DNA from: Ursus arctos | Taxonomy: Eukaryota > Chordata > Mammalia > Carnivora > Ursidae | Reading direction: 5' to 3' | DNA: 64,000 nt | NCBI RefSeq assembly: GCF_023065955.2 | Contig: NW_026622874.1 | Coordinates: 9,034,001 to 9,098,000, forward strand | Shown: piece after piece, positions 12,001 through 25,100 of the stretch | Layout: each line of letters begins with the position of its first letter | Numbering within the stretch: position 1 is the stretch's first letter | Notes under the pieces: model-generated | Databases searched by the model: none | What the model saw: only the letters and a program-made list of their open reading frames with translations | What the model was told of the DNA's origin: nothing | Made by a program: the position numbers and the translations under genes

Positions 12001-15000
12001 GAATCACTATATCGTACCCCTGAAACTAATATTACAGCGTGTGTTAACTAACTGCAATTAAAATTAAAATGTAGGGGCGCCTGGGTGGCGCAGTCGTTAA
12101 GCGTCTGCCTTCGGCTCAGGGCGTGATCCCAGCGTTCTGGGATCGAGCCCCACATCAGGCTCCTCCGCTAGGAGCCTGCTTCTTTCTCTCCCACTCCCCC
12201 TGCTTGTGTTCCCTCTCTCGCTGGCTGTCTCTGTTAAATAAATAAATAAAATCTTTAAAAAAAAAATGTAAAAAAAAATTAACAAGTCCAAGCTTCTTAA
12301 TGTTATCACAGGGTTAGAAGTCTGGTCCTGCAATCACCTTAGCTTTATCGCTCAGCCTCCCCCGCCCCACCCCCAATCTCTCGCAAGATTGTATCTGGTG
12401 TGGATTTCCCTTGTCTGACGTGCTACTCCGTATACTTCCTCAAATGTGAGGGCCTATGACTTTGTCAGCAATCTTGTATGGTAAGTGGAACAAATATTCA
12501 ATGTCCAATGTCACAGAGGTAACCAGAGGCTTAGACAACTTAACGGACTTGATGAATGTCACAAAATTAAGAAATAATAAAGCATCACAAAAATCCTGTT
12601 TAAGGTTCTAGAACTATCGCAACGGCCCTAAAGCAGATGAAGACAGTCTCTGTCCTGCCATGAGGGCCGACAGACATGAAACCAGGGTGATCACAGGGGG
12701 GTTAGAGTTAGAACTGGAAATGCTGTTTGAGTTGATAGCAAGGGAGTTTAATCTCATCTGAAGGGTCCTGGAATGCCAGTATAAAGAACAGAGAATAAAA
12801 TAAAATCATCGTAATTTCACCAGCTAGAAATAACAGCCGATGGTTTGGGTTATTTTCTTCCAACCTTTCCCAATGTACTTTCTTCAGATGCTTCCCTTGA
12901 AACCCACAGCTGTATTTTCTGGATACTCATTCTCTATAAAATGCTACTGCTCCTATCCTAGAATTTCATGCCTCAGGATGTTTTCTGGAATATTGCTTAC
13001 ATGTGACATTAACATGCGGTACTAAAAAAGCAGTCCGTGACCAAAGCAAATTTCGAGATCATTGAGAGAGGGTCAAATACATTTTTTTAACAACAGAACT
13101 CTTAGAGCTTCTAATTTGCTAATGAGCCCTGGGTGTCCCTCAATGGAGGTTATAGTAATAGTGGACTTATTTTCTTTAAAATGTTTTTAAAATTAAAGCT
13201 AGGTAACATACACTGTATTATTAGTTTCAGGGGTATAATTTAGTGATTTATCAGTTGCATATAACACCCGGTGCTCATTACATGAAGTGCCCTCTTCAAT
13301 GCCCATCACCCAGTTACCCCAACTCCCCACCCCTCTCCCCTCCAGCAACCCTCACTTTATTCCCTACAGTTAAGAGTCTCTTATGGTTTGTCTCCCTCTC
13401 TCTTTTTATTGTTTTTTTAAAGATCTTGTTTGTTTGTTTATTTATTTATTTGACAGAGAGCGTGCAAAAGGAGGGGGACCGGGAGAGGGAGAAGCAGACT
13501 CCCCGGTGAGCAGCGAGCCCAATGTGGGGCTCAATCTTAGGACTCCGGGACCATGACTTGAGCCAAAGGCAGACGCTTAACCGGCTAAGCCACCCAGGTG
13601 CTCCTTCTCTCTGTTTTTATCTTATTTTATTTTATCCATTCTGATACCCTGTGTCTTTTGATTGGAGCACTTGGTCCATTTACCTTCAGAGTGATTATTG
13701 AAAGATAGGAATTTAGTGCCATTGTATTACCTGTAAAGTAACTGTTCTTATAGATTGTCTCTGTTCCTTTCTGGTCTTTGTTACTTTTGGTCTCTCTGTT
13801 CACAGGGTCCCCTTTAATATTTCTTGCAGGGCTGGTTTAGTGTTCACAAATTCCTTTACTTTTTGTTTGTCCTGGAAACCCTTGATCTCTCCTTCTATTC
13901 TGAATGAGAGCCTTGCTGAATAAAGTATTCTTGGCTGCGTATTTTTCCCATGTAGCACATTGAATATATCATTCCAGTCCTTTCTGACCTGCCAGGTCTC
14001 TGTGGACAGGTCTGTACCAGCCTTTTGTGTCTACCCTTGTAGGTTAAAGACCTCTTGTCCTGAGCCACTTTCAGGATTTTCTCCTTATCTTTCTAATTTA
14101 CACGTTTCACTATAATTTGTTGTGCTGTTAACCTATTTTTGCTGATTTTGAGGGGAGTTCTCTGTGCCTCTTGGACTTGAACGTTTGTTTCCTTCCCCAG
14201 ATTAGGGAAGTTCTCAACTATAACTTGTTCAAAAAAACCTTCTTCCCTTCTTTCCCGGCTCTTCTTCTTCTGGGACTTCTATACAATGAATATTATTTCA
14301 GTTTATGGAATTGTTGAGTTCCCTAACTCTACCTTTGTGATCTAATAGTTTTCTTTCCTTCTTCTTTTCAGCTTCCTTGTTTCCCATAATTTTATCAATA
14401 TCACTGATTCGCTCTCCTGCTTTGTTCCTCATTTCTATGGCCTCCACTTGGGACTGCATCTCGGTCGTAGCATTTTTAATTTCAGCCTGACTAGATTTTA
14501 GTTCTTTTGTCTCTACAGTAAGGGAGTCTCTAGTGTCTTCTGTGCTTTTTTCAAGCCCAGCTAGTATTCTTATAATTGTTGTTTAAAATTCTAGTTCAGG
14601 CATCTTAGTTATATCCGTATTGATTAAATCCCTGGCTGTGAGTACTACCTCCTGTTTTTTCTTTTGGGGTGAATTTCTCTGTCTCATCATTTTGTCCATA
14701 AGGGAAAAGAAGAAAGAAAAAAAACCCAGCAGTAACAGCAGCGACGACAAAGAAAAAAACCAACACTAGATCCTGGGTGTGTTTTGTTCTGCTTGTTAAT
14801 AGAAAACAAGAAGGAAAGAAAAAATATATAAATATATTACATATATTTATATATATGAATATATTAAAAAATATATAATATATATAAGTGAAATAAAATA
14901 AAATGAAACAAAATTTTAAAATATGGATGCTCAATACTATTTTCGCCTGAAAGAGCTGAAGCCTTGCAGCCCTCTGTGATCAGTAAACTTGGTGAGAGCT

Positions 15001-16164
15001 GGTTGTTTGTGCTGGTCTTCTGGGGGAGGGGCCTGTCAGGTGAGCTTCCCCTGGGGGAAATGTGCCTCCAGGGCACAGGGAAGCAGAGCTTGGTGTAAGT
15101 GGCTCCGGACTCCACTAGGTGGCGCTGGTTTGCTCCCTGAAGGCTTCAGACCTGATGGCGGGCTGATAAGGCAGGCCCCCCTCTCTAGCCCCAGAGCTGA
15201 GAATTTGTGCCCCCCACTCTTCAGTGGTCCCTCACAGAACAGCAATCAATCACTCTTGTCTCCCCAGTTGCCGTCAGAACTCTGTTCACCCTGCTTGTGT
15301 CTGAGCTTTTTTATCTCAGTCAAGTGACTGAGTTTCAAAACTCCAAATTCTAGGGACTCCCCAGTGCAGACCCACACTGTTCCTCCTGGGGAGGGTCTCC
15401 CCACGCTTCTGCCTTTTGCTGGACCCAACCCAGGAGAGCACTCACACGACCATGCAGCATTTCACAGTTCATGGCAACACAGCAGAAAGCCAGCACCTAG
15501 ACTCACTGTTCTCCGCCGGCTTCCACGTCCCTAAGCCTGGGAAGAGATCAGCACTTAGGTGCAACCCCTTCGTTTTACAACCCAGGGGATCCTCAGACCG
15601 TGGTGTCACACCTGGGATCCCGCCCTGCTTTACTCCTGAGAACCTTTAAACCAGGCACGTCCCCACTGCGGCAGACTTCTAGAAGCTCTGATTTTGCACT
15701 GTCCCTCCCCAGCGCCGTATACTCAGCTCTGCCACACTGGGTTCAAGTCTCTGCGCCTCCTACCTTCCAAAAGGCGGTTGCTGTCCTACGTGTAGACTTG
15801 CAGTATTTGTTTTCTCAGAACCTCCAATCGATTTCTCGGGTGTTCCAAATGATTTGATAACTATCTAGTTGCATTTGAGGGAGGAGACAAACTTAGGGCC
15901 CCCTACCCCTCTGCGTCTTAACTCCTTCTCCCTAATGGTCTAATTCTCTAAACTAATTGGATTTTTTTTTTATTTTTAAGAGGCATCTTGGGGCACCGGG
16001 GTCGCTCAGTCAGTTGAGCGTCCAACTCTTGATTTCGGCTCAGGTCATGTTCTCAAGGTTTGTGAGACTGAGCCCCGCATCAGGCTCCACACTCAGTTCG
16101 GAGTCGGCTTGGGATTCTCTCTCTCCCTCTGCCTCTGACCCTCCCCTGCTCTCCCTCTCTCAAA

Positions 16165-16199
<35 letters not shown>

Positions 16200-19100
16200 A
16201 ATCTTAAAAAAAAAATAGAGGCATCTTGAAGGAACACACTTTGGGAAATGTTCTATGACCCTGGGAATACTTATGGGGACGATAACCCTTATCAGATTCC
16301 TACTACCTTAGAGTGTGAGATTCAGTCTATCAGGACAGAAGACTTCAGACTGCCTCCAGGACCTTTCCAGTCATCAAAGCCCGGCTTTGGACTCTGGGCC
16401 TTGTTCCCCAAAGGAAACGGTGGACCATTAGAAGCTGGTCTGGAATTAACCAGCGCATATCCAGTGCCTCCAGATCTGCTCTGATTCTGAGTTGGGGCTC
16501 CCAAGCCCCTTTTCCTCTTGGAAAGGACCTAATACTGCTTCTGAAATCCAGCTAAAGCTCATGTTTTCGCTGCAGTGGCGACACCTTGTGGTCAAGAGGA
16601 GGAACGCAGGGACAGTCCGCCGCCCACTTCCCTGGGCTCCAACGGGGAGAGATTTCCCCAGAGAGGCCCCGGTCGCCCAGAGGCACTGATTTCAAATCGG
16701 CAAGACTGAACTTTCCTGTCCCGGCCACTCTCCACCCCACAACCTAGTGAACAAGCTCGGGCTGCCACCTCTCAGGATCCTCAAGGTCTTCGCTGGTGGC
16801 CCGGGTCCATGCCCAGCCTTTAACCCTTCAAGAACCATCTCCTTTGAGGTGCTCTGGCCCCCAAATTACCCCCCTCCTTCTTCGATACCCAAATTCCTAC
16901 TCTCTCTCTGTGCACGAAGTTCTTACAAAGGATGTTCAGAACTATCCACAGGGGATCGCCTCTTTCCTCTCCACAACCTTCAGGGAAGGGGGTATAATGA
17001 CCATTCTTGGTTTTCAGAGGGCGATCCTAAGGGTCAGAGAGGCCGTGAGGACTTACAGCTACAAGTGGAGACGTCAGGACTGAAATTCTTATTTACTTGT
17101 TCCAGAGTCCCTGTTCTTTCCGCCGCTGGCTTGCTCCCACCGATCACTAAGTGAAAGGAAGCGATCTCTACGTCTTCAGAGGGAGAGGAACCCTACTCTC
17201 CCATTGTCCACTGTGGACTGAAATGTTTTAAAAATCAGAACTGGGTTGGGTCCGACTCTGGTGCGCTGTGAGGCAGGTGGAGTCCAAAGGCTCTGAGAAG
17301 GACCCCCTGCTCCATCCCAACAGCAGGCGTAAGCTTGTGTTGTTTCTACCATGAACCACACTCCCGGCCAGCACTCCCAGATCCGGACTCTGACTCCGGC
17401 CAAATCTTAACCCGCAGCAGCGTGAAGCTTTTCCCAAGTAAGTGAGAGAGTCTCCCCTTGACCTTCTTTCATGCCTTCAGGTTTCTCCTCTTTTGAATCA
17501 CGGAAAGACAAAGTTTTGGCTTCTGATACCTGGAAGTCTTTCCTGATGGAGGCAGGAGACCGTGAGTGGGGGCAGTCATCCGTGATGGTCCTTGGACAGT
17601 GCCTGTGGCCTCTGGGGCAAAGGCCAGCCTCCCAGGCCCAAGGCACGGGCTCTTCGTGATCCCCCGTTACTGCTTTTCTTACAGTGATACCTCCCTCCTC
17701 CCTGCCCTCGGCTCTGCAGAATACTCACAATTCCCGGGACACGTGCCATGCCCCCCTGTTCATCCTGGTGGATCTAGCCCACAGAACACATAGCTAATAA
17801 CACCTCGCATGAGGACTTCTAACTACCTACCGGGCATGGTCTCCATGCTTTACATGCACTTTCATTGAATCTTCATAGGAACTCTGTGAAGGACTAGATT
17901 TATGTCCATTTTACAGATGTAGAAACTAAGGCACAGAGAGGCTAAGGCTATTGCCACGGTCGCGTAGCTAACACGTGGTGGAGCCAGATTCAAGGCCACG
18001 CCACGCTCTTAGCCACCGGGCTATACGGCGACTCAAGTGCCCCCTCCTTGGAGAAACCTGTCCCCTTACGCATCCTCGGGTTTACAGGGCCACTGGCTGT
18101 GAGACTCTGAGAGCATTTACCGCGTAACCTTCAGCCTTGGGTCTCCCTATACACACTTTGCTGGCAGGAAGGGCAGACCCACCACTGGCCACGGCAGACC
18201 TCGGTGATCGTTGCTGGAGTCCCCAGGTCATGCGGAGGCCAGACATGCAGGCCCATAGACCCAGATGAGAGCTGCCAGGTGGTTTCCAGAAATTCCAGAC
18301 ACACTCAATAACAACTTGCCAGCCGGAAATTTGTAAACAAAATTGGAAACTTGTTGAAATCCACAATATACTTTCTAATTTACACTGGATTGGGTGGGTT
18401 CTTTTTTTTCTTTTTTTTTACTTTTAAGAAGTCCTCATCTTGCTCCCAGGTGAGTGAAGGACAGACAGACAAAGTTCATCCTGGTTTGACCGAAGGCCCA
18501 GTCTGTACATTTACCGGGTGGGACTGACCCGGCCCCGGCGCACTTCTCACACGTCTCCAACCGCGGCCTCACTGGTCGCTGGCTACTTCGTCTCCACGGA
18601 CACTGAGCGGAGAGACCGCCCGGACGTTAAGCCAGCCGGCACCTTTCAGACCTTGTCTGTTGTGATCTCCAGGAGCACTGGCGGTGCCAGGGGGTCCTGG
18701 GGCCCAAAGATGCCACCGAGGTATTCCCACACCAGTTGGCAACAAGGTAATGACAGTAAGATATTTATATAGGGTTTTTTTTTTTCCAGTTTGTTTCCTG
18801 ACCAAAGGTCAGATACCAGCTGCCCAGTACGAAGGTCTCCAGGCAACCACAGCCGAGCCTAACGCCTCCTTCCCTGAGAAGGAGGGACGCTCACAGCAGC
18901 CCGGGTCACCAGCCGGGTGTGGCCACAAACGGAGGGCGTGTTTGGGAAGGTGGGGTTCAGTGGAGCCCCGAGATGGACTAGCATGGACGGGGAATGGGGA
19001 TGGGAATTCCCGCCCCTGACTGGAGCCACAGAGCTGGACTCGAGGCCTCAAATGTATACGTTAGGGGCACCTGGGTGGCTTAGTTGGTGAAGGGTCTGCC

Positions 19101-22100
19101 TTCGGCTCAGGTCAGGATCCCCGGGGTCCTGGGATCGAGTCCCGCATTGGGCTCCCTGCTCAGCGGGGAGTCTTCTTCTCCCTCTGCCTCTGCCTGCTGC
19201 TCCCCCTGCTTGTGCGCTCTCTCTCTGACAAATTATACATTTTTTTTTTAAATGTATACTTTAGGACATGATCGCAGTCAAAATTAAAATCCCACCCAGT
19301 GCTTTTATCCACATGTGCCCATTCAAGGGAACTGAGTTACGGGGAGCAAAGAGAACAGGCGAACATATGTGACGTGCTCCCACTGAGAACTTACGTGACT
19401 CACTTTGGTTTCCCACAACAACCTACGAGGTGGGGGTCATCGTGAGAAGACTTAGAGATGCTGCGGGGGGAGGGGGGAGGGAAAGGGCAGCCCTTCAGGG
19501 AGACCTGACTGCTCTGGCCAGGATCCCCCCCCCCCCGCCCCCCGGCAGCCCTAGTCAATCACCCGCGTGGCGGGGGAGCTGCGTTCCCCGGTGACCCCGT
19601 TACCTGCTGGGGCCGGCCGCTCCTGGTTCAGGACGTTGTAGCTCTTCCAGCTGTACTGAGGGGCTGGAGAGCCCTCCTTCGACTGGCAGGTCAGCTGGAT
19701 GTTGTTCCCAATCACGGTCTCGCCCTCGATGCCACAGTCCGGCTTGGAGGGCGGCACTGTATGGGCGAAGGACCAGAGTGAAGGCACGAATCAGGTGGGG
19801 CTCGGCGACAGCCCCCTCCCGCCCCAGACGCCCGCGCGTACTCCTTGGTTTGCTCTCAGGCAAAGTCATGGCCCACTGGCGAGCCACGGTGCTGTGAGAT
19901 CCGTCCTCCCCGGACTGTCTCCTCGGTGGCCTGTCACCATCATAGAGAGGCAGCGTGCACGGACGTCAGGACGCATCCTGAGTGCGAGATGAGAGTCACC
20001 ACCCTTATAAACGTGGGGATACTGAGGCCCAGAGAGGAGACTCGGCAAGAGCTGGGTGGGGCTAGAACCCAGGTCTTCTGACTCCACATCCAGTGCTCTC
20101 TCCAGCAGCTCATGTAAGCTCCTTCTGATGTTGGCCCATCCGTGCATTTTAGGTAAACCTCGCAGTGCCCAGTGCCCCCATGTGTAAGATGAGGGGACAA
20201 CAGGCCCAGACTGGATTTGGCCACATTTGCCTGCCCCTGGGTTAGGGGAAAGCCCCTGTCTCGGAAGCCCCCCAACTCAGACTTCTTAGGGAGTTTCCCT
20301 CGTGTTAAGCGCTGCCCTCGTCCTGGGTTTTGCTGATGAAATGCAGCTGCTCGGAGTAACTGGGTGATTGGAGAGACCCTGGGTGGCAGCAGAGTGGCGT
20401 GCTGGGTGGAGAATGAGGCCTGAAGGGGTGGGGGTGGGAGTGCAGAACGGCAGAGACAAGGAAAGGGAAGCCTACAGAAAGGAGGTTACAACAGGCCAAC
20501 AGGCCCCTCAACTCACAAGCCTAACCTGATCGCCCACAATTCCTGAAGATCTCAAGCTGGTCCGTTCACTGGGCACGGCCGTACCCCCGTGTAGAATGGC
20601 TCATTCCACAAACCTTACCGGGCGCTTACAGAATGTCTGATACCGTTAGGCACTGGGATGACATAGTGAGTGAGTTCCTGTGTTCAAGGAGTCCAGTGGG
20701 GGCAAAAGACAAGTGACTGGACAGTGACCGGGCAGGAGGCAAGGCTGCAGGGGGCAGGGAAGGCACAAGCAAGGGACACTGACTCCCACAGCCTGGCTGT
20801 GACCTGGAGGAAGAGTGAGAGTAAGCAAGGCCAATAATGGAGGTGGTGGTGGTCAGAGAGAGGGGAGGGCCCTCTGTACAGAGGGAATGGCATGTGCAAA
20901 GTCTCCAGGGCAGGAAGGAGCATCAAGTATGCTTGAGGCTTCAGGTGGTGTCCTTGGGGCTGGGAAGGGGAGAACACGCAGTGCGGAGGGCTATTACTGA
21001 ATCCTTCCACCTCTTTCTTCAGACCCTTGGATGGTCTGCTTGCCCCAGTAAATAGCACTGCCCATCGTACAATCCAAACTGCAGGGATGCACGGTCGGTG
21101 AGCGCGGAGAGTGGCGCAGCCCCCCACCCCCCACCCCAGAGTGGCCGGGGGAGGCTACCCAGGATGCACAAGCCGCCCGTTCTGGTTTTTCTCTGAGACA
21201 GGCAAGGGGTTCTTGGGTGTGTGTGCCCCACAGCTCCTGCTGCTCTCGTGAGGGCCACCAGGTGTGGGACAAGCATGGGGTACTCGCCCTACACCAGCCC
21301 CGGTTGCACAGTCCCTACACCTAAGAGGCCCAACCTTGGTTCAAGAACCATCTTTCTAGGGGTGCCTGGGTGGCTCAGTAGTTAAGCGTCTGCCTTCGGC
21401 TCAGGGCGTGATCCCAGGGTCCTGGGATCGAGCCTCACGTTGGGTTCCTCCGCTGGGAGCCTGCTTCTCCCTCTCCCACTCCCCCTGCTTGTGTTCTCTC
21501 TCTTGCTGGCTGTCTCTCTGTGTCTGTCAAATAAATAAATAAAATCTTCAAAAGAAAAAAAGAGAAGAACCATCTTTCCATATCCTGGCGCAGGCCCCAG
21601 GGACTGAAGCAGCCGGGGCAGGGAGAGACTGCTGCCTTCAGACCACCGTGCCAAGCAGCCCTCCGCCCCGCTGGCCCAGCAAGCAGGTGCAAGAGAAGGT
21701 GAACGCTGCTTCCCCGGAGACTGGCTCTAGGTCAGGGTTGGTGACCTAGAGGTCTCAGAATATCCCTCCCCACGCATGGAAAGCACTCAGCCTGTTTCCC
21801 AGGTGGGCCGTGACCAGGGGGCTACAACCTTCAGAGGTGGACAGGCTGCCTGGAGTATAAGAGCCCCGAGAAGTGTCACATCGGGCCAGCGTCACCCTTG
21901 GTGTGCATGACTGTAGTCAAGCCTTTGCTCCACCAGCCTTCTCTGGGATCCAAGACAAAAAGGGGAGAGAACAGACCAAGGCAAAGGAGCACATAGAGAA
22001 GAGAAGCACAAAGAAGCAAGCTGGGCGTGTCCAAGGCCAGCTTTGCCAGCAGGAATTATTAAGGCAAATCCTTCATTCACTCTGGAGACAGCAGTAGAGA

Positions 22101-25100
22101 TAACAAGAGACCAACCTCCTCCTAGGAGACCAGCCTTATGAAGGAGTGTGGCCGGTTTTTGTCTGTCCCCCTGCCCCATACACCCAGGGCCCTTACCCTC
22201 AGCCCCCAGGCTCTCCTCCCACCCCAGCTCACCCTAGGCACCCCCCTCACTGTCCTGATCCTTCTCTAAGGGTTCCCTCCCCAGCCCCCCATCATCAAAA
22301 CCAGCTGGGACCTCAAATCAGCTCTAGTTCAAATAGCCCCTCCTGCGGGGCTGTGAGGTCTGCGGGGCTCCCGGAGATCTTGGGTTCTGGGTGGGCTCTT
22401 CCTACCTCCCAGACTCAAGGCAGCTGCTACCCGGAGATTCCTGGATGGGGCACCGCGCCGCTCCAAAGCCCGCGCCTCCCGCTTCAGACGCCAGGGGGCG
22501 CCAGAGGCCGAGGAGACGACCAGTCCCGGCCCCGGAGCGCCTCGGGCCGGCCCCAGGGCCAGGTGGCTTCTCCCTGGAGACCAGCTCTGTGAGCTCCGCC
22601 CCGGTCCCCCGGTCCGGAAGCTCTCTGCTCCCTCAGTTTACGGTGAGGTCACCGAGCCCGTGTGGGCGGCCCCGCATAATTAAAGCCCTTCCACCTAAAA
22701 ATAGCCCAGTAGCAAAGCCATTCGGAAACAAAACTTTCTTTTAAAGATTTTTAGTGGATTTCTTAACAGATAGCACAAAGTGATTTCTCTGTCTCTTTCT
22801 TTTCCTCTCTCTCTTTCTCTCTCTCTTGTTTCAAAGCAAAACACTGAGTTCCACAATCTCAGATTAAACTTGTATCTTTGCCCCCCTGGTTAGCTAGTTC
22901 CCTGGTTAGGGGGCCGTGGGAGGGGAGGGCGGAAGGGGACACGCACAGGTGAGTGGGGTCTTGCTGCCTTTCCCTCAACCAGCTTGTTGCTAGATGAAAG
23001 GGGGAGCTATTTAAGGGAAGCCAGAAGGAGACAGAATCAGCCAGAAAAGGACCAGGTCCAGAGAAGTGAGGGATTCAGCTAGGGGCCAGCCAGGGCAGTG
23101 GGAGAGGAGGAAGTACAGAATAGAACCGAGATACAAATGTGCATTTTTTGGCTTATAAAAGCTCTCCAAGGAGCTAACGCAAATAAAAATGAAGAGCCAT
23201 GCACACAAAGCAATTTGTCACAACATTCTAATGGCTTTAATTGGAACTGGCTGGGTGTTCAGTCAGGGACGGGGGACTCCATCCACTCCCCGAGTGGCAG
23301 GAGCTGAAAGGACCCTAAGTGCTAAGACAGCGGCAAGTGCTACCTGGTGAGGAATGAAAAGAGCAAAGTACCAGCCCATTCGGCTACAAATTCACTTACG
23401 GACACAAATAAGCACGTGGACACGAGCTGGAAGTCAACATGGACAAGTATAAAACCGGGCGGTACAGGCGGATGTTTTTCTTTTTTAGTTTCTCTCTCTC
23501 TCTCTCTCTTTTTTTCCCCCTAATTAGTATTTTTAAGAGGCAAGGCAGCATCACCAAACAGTTATTTGTTTGTTTGTGTTTGGCCCAAGGTTGCTATCGA
23601 GGCAGGACGACCAGAGAGCAGGGCTCCATTTCAGCAGCTAACAGCCTTCTGTGTGCTACACACCTCGACCTGAGCGGCCCCCCAGAGAGCAGCCCCTAGA
23701 CAAATGTCACAGCACCCCAGCTAGGTCGGGAGCACCTACAACACAGCTCTAAAAATGCTAGAAGACGATACTGTGTGATGGCGACAGCTCCGTCCAAGAG
23801 ATGAGAGGGGGTGTGAATGTTCCTGAAGGTCCAAGACCATCAAGAGGCCCCCCGTGAAAACCCAGAAACAACGAGGCACACACTCACAGGGCAGTGGGGC
23901 TTCCCAGACCCCAAGCAAAGACCTCCCACGAGGAAGAGCAGGTTCAGAACCCCATTATCGATGAGTGATGTGTCCAAGCTGCAGGTGTTCTGTGGACAGA
24001 TGAGGGCGAATGACACATCGAGCGAGGGCTGGCTCAGCTCTGCCCCACCAACCCTCCTCCGTCAGCAAGGATCCAGGAAGGGCAGAACACAAGCTACTGC
24101 CGTGGCCAGCTAAAACATCACTGGCAAGCTCACGTCTGCTGTCACCTGACAGAGAGGGTGCTTTGACAAGGTAAGTAAACCTAGAAGAATTTGGGAGTTG
24201 TCTTGTACTTCAGGATCAATTACCGGCCAGGAGTGGCAGGCTTGCACAGCGGCGGAGTGCAGGGCTTTGTATCTGGGCCGTCGTGTTCTGAAGGAAGCTT
24301 GCACACTTTCTACAGGTGTCTTGAGCCTCCGTGTTCTCTTCTAGTAAATGTGAGTGTTAATACCCACTTTCACAGATGGGTTGCAAAGATTACAAGAGAC
24401 CATATTCATAAGACTCTTCGATGCCTAGCCCATACCTGGTCCTCTGTAAATGGGAGCTATTGTGACCATGAACTTGGGGCAACTTTCACACAGACCAAGG
24501 TCATTGCAAGTGGATGGTCGTTTTCTCTCTAAGATAAATCCCCTCTGTTTTCAGAGCAGGAGAACACAGAGAAACGGGAAATTTGGCTACAGTGTTGAGT
24601 GCGGGGTTGTGAAAGAGGTCCTGTGCTTCCCTTCTGCAGACAAAAAAAAAAAAAAAAAAAAAAAAAGGCTCTGCATCTGTCCACAGGAGGCCTGGAATTC
24701 TATTAGAGATCCCTTGTTACTGAAGGTCACTAAATCTGAAATCCGTCTTCCTAGACAAGAGGACTTGACAGTTTTAACATGTCATTCCTTTGCAAGTTAA
24801 TATGTAAGTTGACCATAATTCCAATCAACTTCTATTTTTAACTAAGCCAAGTGGTTTAAGAAATTAACATGGGAGAATAAATGTGCAAAAATAGACAAAA
24901 CTTTTTTGGAAAAGTTTAGTAAGAGAAGGTATTACACAGTGCCGGGTATTAAAAGCCAACTATTCAAACACTGATAGCTCCAACTAAAAAACAAAACAAA
25001 AGAAAACAAAAACAAAAACAAAAAACCCCTATATAGAGGGATAGATGTGTGTGTGTGTGTGTGCGTGTGTGTGTGTGTGTATATATATATCTCAACGCTG

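Larger units (their letters stand above)
13190..15900 (-). mobile_element. LINE-1-derived block, 3' UTR joined to 5'-UTR-like sequence
   Basis: 13190-13410 is antisense L1 3' UTR ('CGGTGCTCATTACATGAAGTGC', 'CCCATCACCCAGTTACCCC'). After a SINE, 13604-15900 is a long antisense block with motifs such as 'TTTCTTGCAGGGCTGG' and 'CTTTCAGGATTTTCTCC', grading into a GC-rich end. I recognise this as L1-type, probably 5' UTR, but cannot name the subfamily. ORF1 and ORF2 are not visible between them. It is AT-rich at 14820-14890. Confidence 0.55.
10434..19603 (-). other. GPA33: GPA33 intron 4 (about 9.2 kb)
   Basis: Repeat-rich: a MIR fragment, an inverted L1, several SINEs and a 2.3-kb L1-like block (listed separately). 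Stretches 12280-13180 and 16230-17790 and most of 18040-19050 contain no gene or repeat that I can name. A C-homopolymer (19525-19545) lies close to exon 4. Confidence 0.85.

Noticed and set aside
22146..22744. Overlapping plus-strand frames of 148 and 117 codons
   Set aside because: GC-rich intron DNA; no recognisable domain, no splice or promoter context, and composition alone explains the lack of stops.
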